64,000 nucleotides of DNA from Bradyrhizobium sediminis. Lineage in GTDB: Bacteria; Pseudomonadota; Alphaproteobacteria; Rhizobiales; Xanthobacteraceae. The notes under the pieces are model-generated. The model was not told the DNA's origin, ran no database searches, and saw only the letters and a list, made by a program, of their open reading frames with translations. Made by a program: the position numbers and the translations under genes. The DNA lies in NCBI RefSeq assembly GCF_018736085.1, contig NZ_CP076134.1, forward strand, positions 248,001 to 312,000, given 5' to 3'. The first letter of the stretch is position 1. Each line of letters begins with the position of its first letter. Of this stretch, positions 43,977 to 53,405 are shown piece by piece.

Positions 43977-45140
43977 ATGATGGATCAGCAGAATTTCGAG
44001 GCTGCGCGGCCCGTTTCCGCCGATCCTGCCGTTGCGCTGTCGCAGGCGCTGGGGCAGATGCCTAAGCCCACGCAGAAGATTACGCCCAAGGCGAATGCCG
44101 GGACGGTCGCCAAGACGGCTTCGGTGGAGGCCCTCGCCCAGGAACTGGGCCTCAGGCTCGGCGACCAGAACCAACTCACCATTCGCCGCATCAAGCGCGG
44201 CAGGAGCTATTCATTCGTTCGCGCCAACGGCACGGCGGTCCGCCATGCCGGCACCATCAGGCGTCTGCACTCGATGGCGGTGCCGCCGGCCTATGCCGAG
44301 GTCCGCTACTCGCCCGATCCGAGTTCGCATCTGCAGGCCGTCGGCCGCGATGCGGCGGGCCGGCTGCAATATCGCTACCATTCCGATTGGGAAAAGGTTC
44401 GCGAACAGCGCAAGGCCCACCGGCTGGCGCGGCTGGTCGCGGCTTTGCCGAAGATCCGCCGCAACGTCTCGATGCACCTCTCCGGCGACACCCCGACCCG
44501 TGAATTCGCGCTCTCGGCGGTGATCGAACTGATCGCGCGCACCGCGATCCGTCCGGGCAACGAATCCTATGCGCGGCTGAACGGCACCCGCGGCGCCACC
44601 ACGCTGCTGAAATCCAACGTCACGCTGGAAGACGATAGCGTCGTGCTCTCCTTCAAGGCCAAGGGCGGCAAGGCCGTGCGCAAGGAATGCGATGCCGCCA
44701 AACTGGTGCGCGCCATCAGCATCCTGCGCGGCGTGCCCGGCAAGCGCATGTTCCAGTACCGCGACAATTCCGGCACGGTCCGCGCGGTTTCCACCACCCA
44801 GGTCAATGCGTTCCTGCGCGAGATTGCCGGCATCAAGATTTCGCTGAAGGATTTCCGCACCTTGATGGCATCAGCCGTGGTGCTGGAATCGCTGTCGCGG
44901 ATTTCACCGGCGGCCAGCGCCCGCGGCCGGCGCAAGCAGGTGCTGGACGCCGTCCGCGCCGCCGCCGACGAACTGTCGAATACGCCTGCGATCTGCCGCA
45001 AGAGCTATGTCCATGACACCATCGTCACCGCGTTCGAGGACGGCATCCTCGAGCGCTTCGCCGCGACCATGAAGGGCTATCGCTCGCAATCGAAGCGCGA
45101 GCAGCTTTTGGCGCAGGTGGTGACCGCGGCGGCGGCCTGA
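43977..45140 (+). CDS. DNA topoisomerase IB (poxvirus type)
   Basis: 387 aa. Relaxes supercoils by nicking one strand and joining the 3' phosphate to a Tyr. The N-terminal domain (LTIRRIKRGRSYSFVRANGTAVRHAGTIRRLHSMAVPPAYAEVRYSP) and catalytic domain (VIELIARTAIRPGNESYAR with active Arg; TLLKSNVTLE; SLKDFRTLMAS with the second Arg; CRKSYVHDTIVTAFEDG with the catalytic Tyr) are complete. An N-terminal extension of about 60 residues, rich in Ala, Pro and Lys, is unusual. Start is one of two adjacent ATGs at 43977 and 43980. Confidence 0.92.
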   Translation: MMDQQNFEAARPVSADPAVALSQALGQMPKPTQKITPKANAGTVAKTASVEALAQELGLRLGDQNQLTIRRIKRGRSYSFVRANGTAVRHAGTIRRLHSMAVPPAYAEVRYSPDPSSHLQAVGRDAAGRLQYRYHSDWEKVREQRKAHRLARLVAALPKIRRNVSMHLSGDTPTREFALSAVIELIARTAIRPGNESYARLNGTRGATTLLKSNVTLEDDSVVLSFKAKGGKAVRKECDAAKLVRAISILRGVPGKRMFQYRDNSGTVRAVSTTQVNAFLREIAGIKISLKDFRTLMASAVVLESLSRISPAASARGRRKQVLDAVRAAADELSNTPAICRKSYVHDTIVTAFEDGILERFAATMKGYRSQSKREQLLAQVVTAAAA

Positions 45141-45141
45141 T

Positions 45142-45645
45142 CTAGCCGCCGGCGTACTCGCCATTATAAGCGAGCATCTCCGCCGGCGTCGGCGGCTCCC
45201 AGACCTTCTCCATAAAATCGAACATCCATTTGGGGACGTCGAGCGAGAAGGTTTCGCCGCGGGTCTCGTTGCGGCCCCGGACGCGGTTCCATCGCTCTTC
45301 TGCGGGCACGTCGAGAAAATGCAGCACCACGGAAAACCCGGCCTCGTCGGCCAACGCCGCAAAGTTCGCGCGATTGCTGGCGCGCAAGAACGAGAGGTCG
45401 AGCACCGGTGCCGCACCGGCGCGCGCGCACTGGACCGCCATCCGGCCGATCTGCTGCTCGCAGCGTTCGACCCGTTCCACCACCCAGTCGAATGGCATGG
45501 GCTCGGGCCTGTCCTTGGCGAACAGCCCGACCATCCACTCGTCGATCGAGAACCTGATGCCATTGAGTTGGAGCGCCAGGTCCAGGGCATAGGTGGTCTT
45601 GCCGGCGCCGGTTGACCCGCACACCAGATGAAAAGCCGGAGCCAT
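45142..45645 (-). CDS. P-loop ATP-binding protein (zeta-toxin/chloramphenicol-kinase-like AAA)
   Basis: 167 aa. Walker A CGSTGAGKTTYALDLA at residues 9-18, IRFSIDEWMVGLF (acidic substrate-side motif), VLDLSFLRASNR and VVLHFLDVPAEERWNRVRGRNETRGE (lid arginines) resemble small-molecule or zeta-type kinases of the AAA_33 group. Substrate unknown. It converges with the topoisomerase gene, with one base between stops. Three ATCCGG-centred sites lie upstream, two of them matching the operator-like motif of the GST/DUF2239 and GIY-YIG loci. Confidence 0.85.
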   Translation of the reverse strand: MAPAFHLVCGSTGAGKTTYALDLALQLNGIRFSIDEWMVGLFAKDRPEPMPFDWVVERVERCEQQIGRMAVQCARAGAAPVLDLSFLRASNRANFAALADEAGFSVVLHFLDVPAEERWNRVRGRNETRGETFSLDVPKWMFDFMEKVWEPPTPAEMLAYNGEYAGG

Positions 45646-45672
45646 CGGGGGCTTCCTTCATGCCTGATTTCG

Positions 45673-45727
45673 ATCCGGAGATATTATCCGGATAAAATCG
45701 GACGTCAATAATATCCGGGTAATATTT
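45673..45727. promoter_or_regulatory. operator-like ATCCGGAT/ATCCGGGT sites upstream of the P-loop gene
   Basis: ATTATCCGGATAAAA (core 45686-45693) and AATATCCGGGTAATATT (core 45713-45720), 27 bp apart, with a weaker ATCCGGAG at 45673. The pair has nearly the same spacing as the two sites at 24343 and 24371 (28 bp). Confidence 0.65.
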
Positions 45728-45795
45728 GGGCGGTCGCATCGCCAATTGACGCTTGGGAGCTACAACGATTGGGAGATCAGGTACTTGGCGCGAGC

Positions 45796-46215
45796 CTACA
45801 TTCCACCCATCTTGCAGACGATCTTCCATTCGTCCGCCGTCACCGGCTGCACCGACAACCGCGAATATTTCACCAGCGCCATGTCGGCCAGGTGCTTGTC
45901 GGCCTTGATCGCGGCCATCGTCACCGGTGTCTTCAGGGGCTTGTCGGCCTTGATGTCGACGCAGACGAACTTGCCGGTCTTGTCGCTCGGATCCGGATAG
46001 GCCTCCTTGATGACTTCCGCGATGCCGACGATCTCCTTGCCCTCGTTGGAGTGATAGAAAAAGGCGCGGTCGCCCTTCTTCATTCTCACGAGATTCTGCC
46101 GCGCGGTGAAATTGCGCACGCCGGTCCAGGCTTCGCCCTTGGCGCCCTTTGCCACCTGCTGATCCCATGACCAGACCGATGGCTCCGATTTCACCAGCCA
46201 GTACGCCATTGTCAT
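45796..46215 (-). CDS. EVE domain-containing protein
   Basis: 139 aa PUA-like EVE domain: [91 protein letters not shown] domains bind modified bases in nucleic acids; the cellular role of this housekeeping-type member (thymocyte nuclear protein 1 relative) is not known. Its ATG at 46213-46215 overlaps the gpsA stop (ATGA), so the two are translationally coupled. Confidence 0.92.
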   Translation of the reverse strand: MTMAYWLVKSEPSVWSWDQQVAKGAKGEAWTGVRNFTARQNLVRMKKGDRAFFYHSNEGKEIVGIAEVIKEAYPDPSDKTGKFVCVDIKADKPLKTPVTMAAIKADKHLADMALVKYSRLSVQPVTADEWKIVCKMGGM

Positions 46216-47192
46216 CCCTCCGCCTTGAACGGGCGCGTCAGCAGGCTCTCGATGGCTTCGTCGATCGTCGCCTTGCCGCTCAAGATCGCCGCGACCGCAT
46301 TTGATACTGGCATATCGACATTTTGCGAAGCCGCGAGTTCGATCAGCACCGGTGCGGTGAATTCGCCCTCGGCCAGTTTGTCGCGTGGCCGCCCTTCGCC
46401 GCGTCCGAGCGCCACGCCGAGTGCGAAATTGCGCGACTGCGGGCTGGAGCAAGTCAGGATCAGGTCGCCGAGGCCCGAGAGGCCCGCCATGGTTTCGCTG
46501 CGCGCGCCGCAGGCGCGTCCAAACCGCACCAACTCGCTGAAGCCGCGCGTGGTCAGCGCCGCCTGCGCCGAGGCGCCGAGTTTGCGGCCGACCACGATGC
46601 CAGCGGCGATCGCGAGCACGTTCTTCGCCGCGCCGCCGATCTCGACGCCGCGAACATCGGTGGTGTGATAGGGCCGGAAGGTCGAAGACCCCAGCGCCTG
46701 CACCAATTCACTCGCAAGCGTCTCGTCCTTCGCTGCCAGCGTCACTGCGGTAGGCAGGCCGCGCGCCACGTCGTCGGCGAAGCTCGGCCCCGACAGGATC
46801 GCCGGCATCGCGTCGGGCGCGGCCTCCGCGATCACCTCGGTCATGAACTTATGCGTGCCGCGCTCGATGCCCTTTGCACTCGCGATGACGGGCGCCGCCT
46901 TGGCAAGGTGAGGCGCAATTGCCTCAACCGCGGCGCGCAAATTCTGCGCAGGCGTTGCGATCAGGACAATGTCGGCGCGAGCGGCCAGTGCGAGATCGGC
47001 GATGACCTCGACGCCCGCGTCGAGACGCACGCCGGGCAGGCGGGGATTTTCGCGCATCGACTGAATTTGTGTTGCGATCGCAGCGTCGCGCGCGCAGAGA
47101 ACGACCTCGCGCCCGGCCCGAGAGGCGACGGCGGCAAGCGCCGTCCCCCATGCACCGGCGCCGATCACGGCCACAGATTTGAATGCTGACAT
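46212..47192 (-). CDS. gpsA: glycerol-3-phosphate dehydrogenase [NAD(P)+]
   Basis: 326 aa, makes sn-glycerol 3-phosphate from dihydroxyacetone phosphate for phospholipid synthesis. NAD-binding [82 protein letters not shown] and the catalytic-domain [38 protein letters not shown] are all present. Between tsaD (15 bases) and the EVE gene (overlap), all in one operon. Confidence 0.97.
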   Translation of the reverse strand: MSAFKSVAVIGAGAWGTALAAVASRAGREVVLCARDAAIATQIQSMRENPRLPGVRLDAGVEVIADLALAARADIVLIATPAQNLRAAVEAIAPHLAKAAPVIASAKGIERGTHKFMTEVIAEAAPDAMPAILSGPSFADDVARGLPTAVTLAAKDETLASELVQALGSSTFRPYHTTDVRGVEIGGAAKNVLAIAAGIVVGRKLGASAQAALTTRGFSELVRFGRACGARSETMAGLSGLGDLILTCSSPQSRNFALGVALGRGEGRPRDKLAEGEFTAPVLIELAASQNVDMPVSNAVAAILSGKATIDEAIESLLTRPFKAEG

Positions 47193-47206
47193 CGTCAGGC
47201 TCCCGC

Positions 47207-48298
47207 CTAGAAGCCGGCGCGTGTATTGGCAAAACCGGCCGGCGCCGTGGCGTTGGCATCGAGCAGCCAGCGCGCGCGGGGCGCGGCGTCCATGGTGTCG
47301 ATCATGCCCAATGCCAAACGCTCAGCGCCAGCCCAGGCGATCATCGCGCCGTTGTCGGTGCAGAGCGCCGGCGGCGGAATGATCAGCGTGGTCTGCGCCT
47401 TCGCGGCGACGTCCTGCAGCGCGCCGCGTATCGCCTGATTGGCGGCGACGCCGCCGGCCGCGACCAGCGCGCGCGGCGGCCCGAACCGTTCGCGGAACAG
47501 CCGCAAGCCGACGCTCAATCTGTCCGCCGTCGATTCCAGCACCGCTGCCTGAAAGCCGGCGCAGAGATCGCTGATATCTTGAGGCTCCAGCGGGTTGATG
47601 CGGCTCGCCTCATTACGAACCGCAGTCTTCAAGCCCGACAGCGAGAAATTGGCATCGGGGCGGCCGAGCATCGGCCGCGGGAATGCGAACCGTTTGGCGT
47701 CGCCGCCGCTGGCGGCGCGTTCGACCTCCGGTCCGCCAGGGTAGGGCAGGCCGAGCATTTTTGCGACCTTGTCGAAGGCCTCGCCCATGGCATCGTCGAC
47801 CGTGGTGCCGAGCCGCACATATTGGCCGACGCCGACCACGGCGACGATCTGGGTGTGGCCGCCGGAAGCCAGGAACAGGCAATAGGGAAACGCCAGCGCG
47901 CAGGTCAGCCGCGGCGTCAGCGCGTGGGCCTCGAGATGGTTGACGGCGATCAGCGGCGTATTGTGCACCATCGCGATGGCTTTCGCGGTGGTCAGCCCCA
48001 CGATCACGCCGCCGATCAGCCCGGGCCCGGCCGCCGCCGCGACCGCCGAAAGCTCTGCGAAGCCAACGCCCGCTTCCTTCATCGCGTTGCCGACGATGCC
48101 GTCGAGCACGTCGACATGGGCGCGCGCGGCGATCTCCGGCACCACGCCGCCGAAGGCGGCATGCTCCTGGGTTTGCGAGCGCACGATATTGGACAAGATG
48201 CGCCCCGACCCATCGCCCAGGCGTTCGACCACGGCGGCGGCGGTCTCGTCGCAGGTGGTCTCGATTCCCAGCACCAGCATTCGCGAGTCGTTATCCAA
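47207..48298 (-). CDS. tsaD: tRNA N6-adenosine threonylcarbamoyltransferase
   Basis: 363 aa ASKHA-fold enzyme that transfers the threonylcarbamoyl group to A37 of ANN-decoding tRNAs, with TsaB and Tsa[18 protein letters not shown], the metal-binding NHLEAHAL (His-x3-His), [19 protein letters not shown] and [12 protein letters not shown] are diagnostic. The first Met or that of MLVLGIETT (residue 7) could start. First gene of tsaD–gpsA–EVE, divergent from hemD, the order usual in Bradyrhizobium. Confidence 0.97.
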   Translation of the reverse strand: MDNDSRMLVLGIETTCDETAAAVVERLGDGSGRILSNIVRSQTQEHAAFGGVVPEIAARAHVDVLDGIVGNAMKEAGVGFAELSAVAAAAGPGLIGGVIVGLTTAKAIAMVHNTPLIAVNHLEAHALTPRLTCALAFPYCLFLASGGHTQIVAVVGVGQYVRLGTTVDDAMGEAFDKVAKMLGLPYPGGPEVERAASGGDAKRFAFPRPMLGRPDANFSLSGLKTAVRNEASRINPLEPQDISDLCAGFQAAVLESTADRLSVGLRLFRERFGPPRALVAAGGVAANQAIRGALQDVAAKAQTTLIIPPPALCTDNGAMIAWAGAERLALGMIDTMDAAPRARWLLDANATAPAGFANTRAGF

Positions 48299-48415
48299 TT
48301 TGAGCCCTTGCGCTATCGGCCAAAGCGGCGTTTGCCTATCCTCCGGTTAGCATTGCGAGGTCGTAAGGTGCAATCATCCGTTGATGCAGAACGCCCGGGG
48401 CAGATAATCTGAATT

Positions 48416-49153
48416 ATGGCCGTTCTTGTCACGCGCCCACACCCGGACGATGCGACCACCGCAGCACGCCTGCGCGGCAGGGGCTACGAGGTGTTGCAGG
48501 CGCCGGTGTTGCGGTTCGAACCGGTGGCCTTCCACGACGATATGGACGCGCGCTACAGCGCGGTCATCGTCACCAGCGCCAGCGCGGTGCGCAGCATCGA
48601 GCACCATCTCAAGGGTCACCGGCTGCTCGAGCTGCCGCTGTTTGCGGTGGGGCAGCATACCGCGGACGCCGCCCGGCGCGCCGGATTCACCCATGTGATC
48701 TCGGCCAGCGGCGACGCGGCAGGCTTGCGCGATCTCGTGCTCGCAAGGATGAAAGCGAAGGAGCTGAAAAAGGCCTCGACGCTGCTGTATCTTGCCGGCG
48801 CCGATCTTGCCCGGGATCTGGCCGGGGAGCTCGGCGAAAGCGGCTTGCGGGTGGTGACGCAGACAACCTACCGGATGGTGCCGGTCGGGAGCCTGCCGCG
48901 AGAGGTGTGCGACGCCTTCGCCGCCAACCGGATCGAGGCGGTGCTGCATTATTCACGGCGCAGCGCGCGCGCCTTCCTGGATGCGGCGCGGGCGGATGGG
49001 GTGGAAATATCGGCGCTGTCGATCGTGCAATGCTGCATCTCGGCCGCCGTGGCCTCCGTCGTCCGCGAGGCTGGGGCCACGCAGGTCGTGGTGGCGGCAA
49101 CCCCGGATGAGGATGCCTTATTCGAGGCGCTGGAGCGTGCTTTGCGAGCCTGA
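48416..49153 (+). CDS. hemD: uroporphyrinogen-III synthase
   Basis: 245 aa, closes and inverts ring D to give uroporphyrinogen III in tetrapyrrole synthesis. The family is poorly conserved in sequence; VLVTRPHPDDATTAARLRGRGYEVLQAPVLRFEP at the N-terminus, YSAVIVTSASAVRSIEHHL, the FAVGQHTADAARRAGF motif and the C-terminal CISAAVASVVREAGATQVVVAATPDEDALFEAL support it. It is the first gene of a set with the mitofilin-like and HemY-like proteins. Confidence 0.93.
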   Translation: MAVLVTRPHPDDATTAARLRGRGYEVLQAPVLRFEPVAFHDDMDARYSAVIVTSASAVRSIEHHLKGHRLLELPLFAVGQHTADAARRAGFTHVISASGDAAGLRDLVLARMKAKELKKASTLLYLAGADLARDLAGELGESGLRVVTQTTYRMVPVGSLPREVCDAFAANRIEAVLHYSRRSARAFLDAARADGVEISALSIVQCCISAAVASVVREAGATQVVVAATPDEDALFEALERALRA

Positions 49154-49214
49154 TCGGAGTAAGAGGATATGCGAATCTGGTCACGTTCGCCGCAACTGAT
49201 GAGGAACCGTCATA

Positions 49215-50357
49215 ATGGCCGATGACAGGCCCGAAGATATTGGACCGTCGCCCGATTCAGGTCGCGCCAAGCGCGCACCGCCGACCATCGACCTCGAGGC
49301 AACCGAGGTATCGGGCGACGCTGACAGTACCGGCGCGGCCGAGGAGTCCGAACCAACGTCGCCGCGATGCTCAGTGGCGGCGATTTCCGCTGCGGTCATC
49401 GCAGCCGTTTCCGGCGCCGGTGCTGCTGCGCTGGTGATCGCCGTGGCCTGGCTCGCGGGATGGCCCCAGGTCCCTCCGCCTGCGGCGCCCCAAGTCAATT
49501 CCGCCGTCAATTCCGCCGCCGTCGACGACCTCGCCGTGCGTATTGCCGGCATTGAATCCAGGATCAGCAAGCCCGCGGTTGCCGCGCCTGATCCCGCGGC
49601 CGCCGCACGCGCCGAAGCGTTGGAAAAATCGCTCGCTGCGCTGCGCAGCGAACTCGCCAGCCAGCGCGCGCAGTCGGAGAAGCTGGCTTCGGCAATCAAC
49701 GATGCGAAATCAGCACCGCGCGAAGCGGCTCCCTCGGTGGACCTCTCCGCGATCAACGAGCGCATTGCCCAGATCGAGCGCGCAGCTCGTGCGCAGAGTG
49801 CCGCAATCGCGCAGGAAAGCAGCAAGCCGGCCGATGACGTGCCGCTGCGCCGTATCGTGGCGGCTGCCCTGCTCGATGTTCTGGTTCGAATCGGCGACCC
49901 CTATCCCGCCGCGCTGGTGGCGGCGAAATCGCTCGCGGCCAATCCGGAGGCGCTGAAGCCGCTCGAAGGGTTCGCGGCTTCGGGGGTGCCGAACGCCGCC
50001 AGCCTGAGCCGCGAACTGCTGACGCTGGTGCCAAAGCTGTCGCCGCCGGCGCCGGAGAGCTCCACCACCGGTACCGGCATCGTCGATCGCCTGCAGGCGG
50101 GCGCCGCAAAGCTCGTCCGCATCGAACGCACCGACGCGGCCGGCACCGACCGCGGCGCCGTCGTCGCGCGGGTCACGGCGGCGGCGCTGCGCAACGATTT
50201 TTCCGAGGCGAGGCGCGAGCTGAAAACGCTGGCGCCGGGCGACCGCGCCGCGGCGCAAGCCTGGCTCGAGAAGGCAGACGCCCGGGATGCGGCGCTGGCC
50301 GCATCCCGTCAATTCGCGGCTGACGCCATGGCGGCGCTCGCCAAACCGGCGCAATAG
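49215..50357 (+). CDS. mitofilin/COG4223-type inner-membrane protein
   Basis: 380 aa. Charged N-terminus, one transmembrane helix (about 57-80, AAISAAVIAAVSGAGAAALVIAVAWLAGW), a coiled coil (AARAEALEKSLAALRSELASQRAQSEKLASAI) and a C-terminal helical domain (LLDVLVRIGDPYPAALVAAKSLAANPEALKPLEGFAASGVP; ALRNDFSEARRELKTLAPGDRAAAQAWLEKA), as in alphaproteobacterial relatives of the mitochondrial crista protein Mic60. It probably shapes or scaffolds the inner membrane. Lies 7 bases before the HemY-like gene. Confidence 0.88.
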   Translation: MADDRPEDIGPSPDSGRAKRAPPTIDLEATEVSGDADSTGAAEESEPTSPRCSVAAISAAVIAAVSGAGAAALVIAVAWLAGWPQVPPPAAPQVNSAVNSAAVDDLAVRIAGIESRISKPAVAAPDPAAAARAEALEKSLAALRSELASQRAQSEKLASAINDAKSAPREAAPSVDLSAINERIAQIERAARAQSAAIAQESSKPADDVPLRRIVAAALLDVLVRIGDPYPAALVAAKSLAANPEALKPLEGFAASGVPNAASLSRELLTLVPKLSPPAPESSTTGTGIVDRLQAGAAKLVRIERTDAAGTDRGAVVARVTAAALRNDFSEARRELKTLAPGDRAAAQAWLEKADARDAALAASRQFAADAMAALAKPAQ

Positions 50358-50364
50358 GACACCG

Positions 50365-52080
50365 ATGTATCGGATCATTCTGTTTCTGGTGTTGATCGCG
50401 CTCGCAGCCGCGGGCGCGGCGTGGGTTGCCGATCAGGGCGGCGACGTCGTGTTGTCGTGGGGCGGCTGGCGCGTCGCGACCTCGCTGCCGGTATTCGCAC
50501 TGGCCCTCGGCATTGTCATTGTCGCGGCCGTGCTGGCATGGACCATCCTGCGCGGGCTCTGGCGCATGCCGGCGCGGATCAGGCGCAGCCGGCGCGAACG
50601 CCGTCAGGCGCGCGGCCGCCATGCCATCACCCGCGGGCTGCTTGCGATCGGTCACGGCGATGCCGCCGCGGCTCGTCTGCACGCCGATGTGGCGCGCCGC
50701 CATGCCGCGCACGATCCCCTGGCGCTGCTGCTGCACGCGCAATCGGCGCAGCTCGACGGCGACCGCGAAGGCGCGCAACGCGCGTTCCGCGCCATGGCCG
50801 AACGCGAGGACACGAGGCTGTTGGGCCTGCGCGGGCTGTTCATCGAAGCACAGCGCGCCGACGATCCCGTCGCCGCCGTCATGATCGCGGAAGAGGCGCT
50901 GAAGCTGGCGCCGGGGTCGACCTGGGCATCGCATGCTGTGCTGGGATTCCGCTGCGCCAAGGCCGACTGGAACGGCGCGCTGACTATCCTCGACAACAAT
51001 CTCGCCTCGGGCCTGATCGACAAGGCTGCGTATAAGCGTCAGCGCGGTGTGCTGCTGACGGCGCGCGCGCTGGAACTGGAGAATGCCGACCGCGACCTGT
51101 CGCGCGAGAGCGCGAAGGAGGCGGTCAAGCTGGCGCCGACTTTGGTGCCGGCCGCGGTGCTGGCGAGCAAATACGAGAGCGAGGCGCATCAGGTGCGGCG
51201 TGCGATGCGGATCGTGGAGACGGCCTGGCTGGCGCAGCCGCATCCCGACCTCGCCGATGCCTACGCGCATGTGAAGCTCGGGGATTCCGCGCGGCAGCGG
51301 CTGGTGCGGATCGAGACGCTGGCCGCGAAAGCGCCCGGCCATATCGAGAGCGCGCTCGCCATTGCCCGCGCTGCGATCGACGCTGCGGAATTTGCCCGCG
51401 CCCGCGAGGCCTTGGCGCCGTTCACCGCGGCGCCGACGCAGCGGGTGGCGATGCTGATGGCGGAGATCGAACGCACCGAACATGGCGACAGCGGCCGGGC
51501 TCGCGCATGGACCTTGCGCGCGGTGCGCGCGATGCACGATCCGGTGTGGACCGCGGATGGCTATGTCAGCGATCGCTGGCGGCCGGTGTCGCCGGTGTCC
51601 GGCCGGCTCGATGCGTTTCAATGGCAGACGCCGCTGGCGGCGTTGCCGTCCGACCAGGGCGCCGCGATCGAATCCGCAAGGCTCGAGGAAGAGATGCTCG
51701 CGCCGCCGCGGCGCGTCGAGCCGCCGCGCGAGCCCCCCGCCGAGGTGACCGTGCCATCAGCGGCGCAGGATAATTTGCCGGCCCTGGCGCCGGTAGCCGA
51801 CCCGATCCCGGCCTCGCCTGTGGCTGGGCCAGCGCCCGCCCCGGCGCCACCGCCGCCGGCCGAACCCGCGCCGGTGGTGGCAGCGCCCTTGTTCCGGGCG
51901 CGCCAGGACATTCCCAAAACCGCCCCCTCCAGCATCCCCCAGGTGATTCCCATCGTTCGGGCGCCGGACGATCCCGGGATCGACGACGAGGCGGCAAGCG
52001 ACGAATTTGCGGAACAAATCGGCCCGGCGCAGGGCCAGGCCGGCGGCTGGCGCGGGTTCCTGTCCCGCTGGGGCAGCTAA
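50365..52080 (+). CDS. HemY N-terminal domain/TPR membrane protein
   Basis: 571 aa. Two N-terminal transmembrane segments (IILFLVLIALAAAGAAWVAD; LPVFALALGIVIVAAVLAWTIL) with the HemY motif GGDVVLSWGGWRVATSL between them, then TPR-like helices (RLHADVARRHAAHDPLALLLHAQSAQL; WASHAVLGFRCAKADWNGAL) and a Pro/Ala-rich tail. It is related to E. coli HemY, a protein of uncertain role in tetrapyrrole metabolism, not the protoporphyrinogen oxidase of the same name. Start MYRIIL chosen at the transmembrane helix. Confidence 0.88.
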   Translation: MYRIILFLVLIALAAAGAAWVADQGGDVVLSWGGWRVATSLPVFALALGIVIVAAVLAWTILRGLWRMPARIRRSRRERRQARGRHAITRGLLAIGHGDAAAARLHADVARRHAAHDPLALLLHAQSAQLDGDREGAQRAFRAMAEREDTRLLGLRGLFIEAQRADDPVAAVMIAEEALKLAPGSTWASHAVLGFRCAKADWNGALTILDNNLASGLIDKAAYKRQRGVLLTARALELENADRDLSRESAKEAVKLAPTLVPAAVLASKYESEAHQVRRAMRIVETAWLAQPHPDLADAYAHVKLGDSARQRLVRIETLAAKAPGHIESALAIARAAIDAAEFARAREALAPFTAAPTQRVAMLMAEIERTEHGDSGRARAWTLRAVRAMHDPVWTADGYVSDRWRPVSPVSGRLDAFQWQTPLAALPSDQGAAIESARLEEEMLAPPRRVEPPREPPAEVTVPSAAQDNLPALAPVADPIPASPVAGPAPAPAPPPPAEPAPVVAAPLFRARQDIPKTAPSSIPQVIPIVRAPDDPGIDDEAASDEFAEQIGPAQGQAGGWRGFLSRWGS

Positions 52081-52270
52081 GCAGAGCGTTTTCGAGCGAA
52101 GCATGCCCCCGGACTTGATCCGGGGGTGGGTACCGGTTCGTGTGAAGAAAACGCGTCAAAAAATAGCGCTACCGGCCCTCGCAAGACCGCGTTTTTCTTG
52201 CCAAATCGGGCGGTGCCCGATATCAGGTGCGGGCGTTTTCAGGCCCTTTCTTGAACGCGCCGCTTGGTCC

Positions 52271-52346
52271 GCCGCAATAGCTCAGTTGGTAGAGCACGTC
52301 ATTCGTAATGACGGGGTCACAGGTTCGAGTCCTGTTTGCGGCACCA
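52271..52346 (+). tRNA. tRNA-Thr (CGT)
   Basis: Acceptor GCCGCAA/TTGCGGC, D-arm GCTC..GAGC, anticodon stem GTCAT/ATGAC with anticodon CGT, T-arm CAGGTTCGAGTCCTG, discriminator A, encoded CCA at 52344-52346. 76 bases, complete. Confidence 0.98.
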
Positions 52347-52488
52347 GTTTTTTTCCCAAATGCGAAAAAGCCGGAAGCCTCGTTGGGCGCTGCCTTGCGT
52401 CTGACGGCCACTGCGTGATCCACCTCACATAACCGCATTTCCGCCCGACCTAGTCTCCCCCTCGACGCTCAAGCACGGGAGATTTCGC

Positions 52489-52899
52489 ATGCGTAAACTC
52501 ATTTTGATCGCCGCCATGGTTCTGGCATCCGCGTCCGCTCAAGCCGGCGAGATGCGAAGCCTGACGCTGGCATCGAGCGATCAGCCGGCCGCAGCCGAGC
52601 AGCCCAAGGCCGTTGAACAAAAGGCCGTCGAACAGAAGCCTGTTGAACAAAAAGCCGTCGAGGAGAAGCCGGTCGAGACGCTGAAAGCCGTTGAGGCTCC
52701 GGCCGCTACCGAAGCGCCGAAATTTGTCGCGCGGCCTGCGGCTGTCGGTACGGCAACCGAAACGCCGAAGGTTGAATCGATCAAACCGGTCGCCGAGAAG
52801 AGCACGCAGACGACCAGGGTTGAAAATCCGAAACGTCGGCGCGAAACGACCGAAGCGCGCGTGATCCGCGAACTGCATCGCCACGGCATCTACTGGTAG
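52489..52899 (+). CDS. small exported protein with KAVEQ repeats
   Basis: 136 aa. Signal peptide MRKLILIAAMVLASASAQAGE, then a low-complexity array of the pattern (K-x-V-E-x-K) (PKAVEQKAVEQKPVEQKAVE), Pro/Ala/Thr-rich spacer and a basic C-terminus RRRETTEARVIRELHRHGIYW. The C-terminal helix RELHRHGIYW looks more conserved than the rest and is likely the functional end. Periplasmic; no family recognised. Confidence 0.75.
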   Translation: MRKLILIAAMVLASASAQAGEMRSLTLASSDQPAAAEQPKAVEQKAVEQKPVEQKAVEEKPVETLKAVEAPAATEAPKFVARPAAVGTATETPKVESIKPVAEKSTQTTRVENPKRRRETTEARVIRELHRHGIYW

Positions 52900-52910
52900 G
52901 GCCCTCAATT

Positions 52911-52990
52911 CCCGCCATTGCAAGCGCAAGTGAAGCAATCCGGTTCCTAACCGTCTGGATTGTTTCGCTGCGTATATTTGCATTCGCGGC
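52911..52990. repeat. decayed palindromic repeat, CGTCATTGCGAGCG family (tentative)
   Basis: CCCGCCATTGCAAGCGCAAG...AAGCAATCC and GGATTGTTTCGCTGCG align with the arms of the perfect copy at 36223-36300 but carry several mismatches and an insertion. Low-confidence relation. Confidence 0.45.
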
Positions 52991-53140
52991 CGGCCGGTTC
53001 CACGCAATGACGCTCTCGCGCAGCGATGGCACGAGTCAGCCACGGTCTTGAACTAATCGTGACCTGTGAAGCAGTTCACATCGAAAATTTAGAGCCGAGC
53101 TAATACGCGGTGCGAACGAACCCGCTCGTGGGAGGCATCC

Positions 53141-53401
53141 GTGTCACCAATTGGCAATCAGCGTAAAATGAACCTCAATTTCGACTGGCCGGGGATTGTT
53201 CGAACCTTGCTCGTCCAGGTTCTTGTCTTGCTCGCGCTGACCGGCGCCGTCGTCTGGTACCTGAACTGGTCGTCGGATCTCGCCTTGGAAGAATTTATCC
53301 GCGCGGACAAATCGTCGGTGTCGAGCTCGAACCATCAGCCGCAGTCGCAAGTTCCGGCGCAGACCGTGAAGAGCAAATCGGCCTGCGCCCCGAAAGCTTG
53401 A
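53141..53401 (+). CDS. small membrane protein, unknown
   Basis: 86 aa with one transmembrane helix (RTLLVQVLVLLALTGAVVWYLNW) and a Ser/Gln-rich tail ending SKSACAPKA. The GTG at 53141 is preceded by GGAGG five bases away, better than the internal ATG at 53168. It converges with the polysaccharide deacetylase gene. No family recognised; codon use matches the host. Confidence 0.7.
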   Translation: MSPIGNQRKMNLNFDWPGIVRTLLVQVLVLLALTGAVVWYLNWSSDLALEEFIRADKSSVSSSNHQPQSQVPAQTVKSKSACAPKA

Positions 53402-53405
53402 GCGA

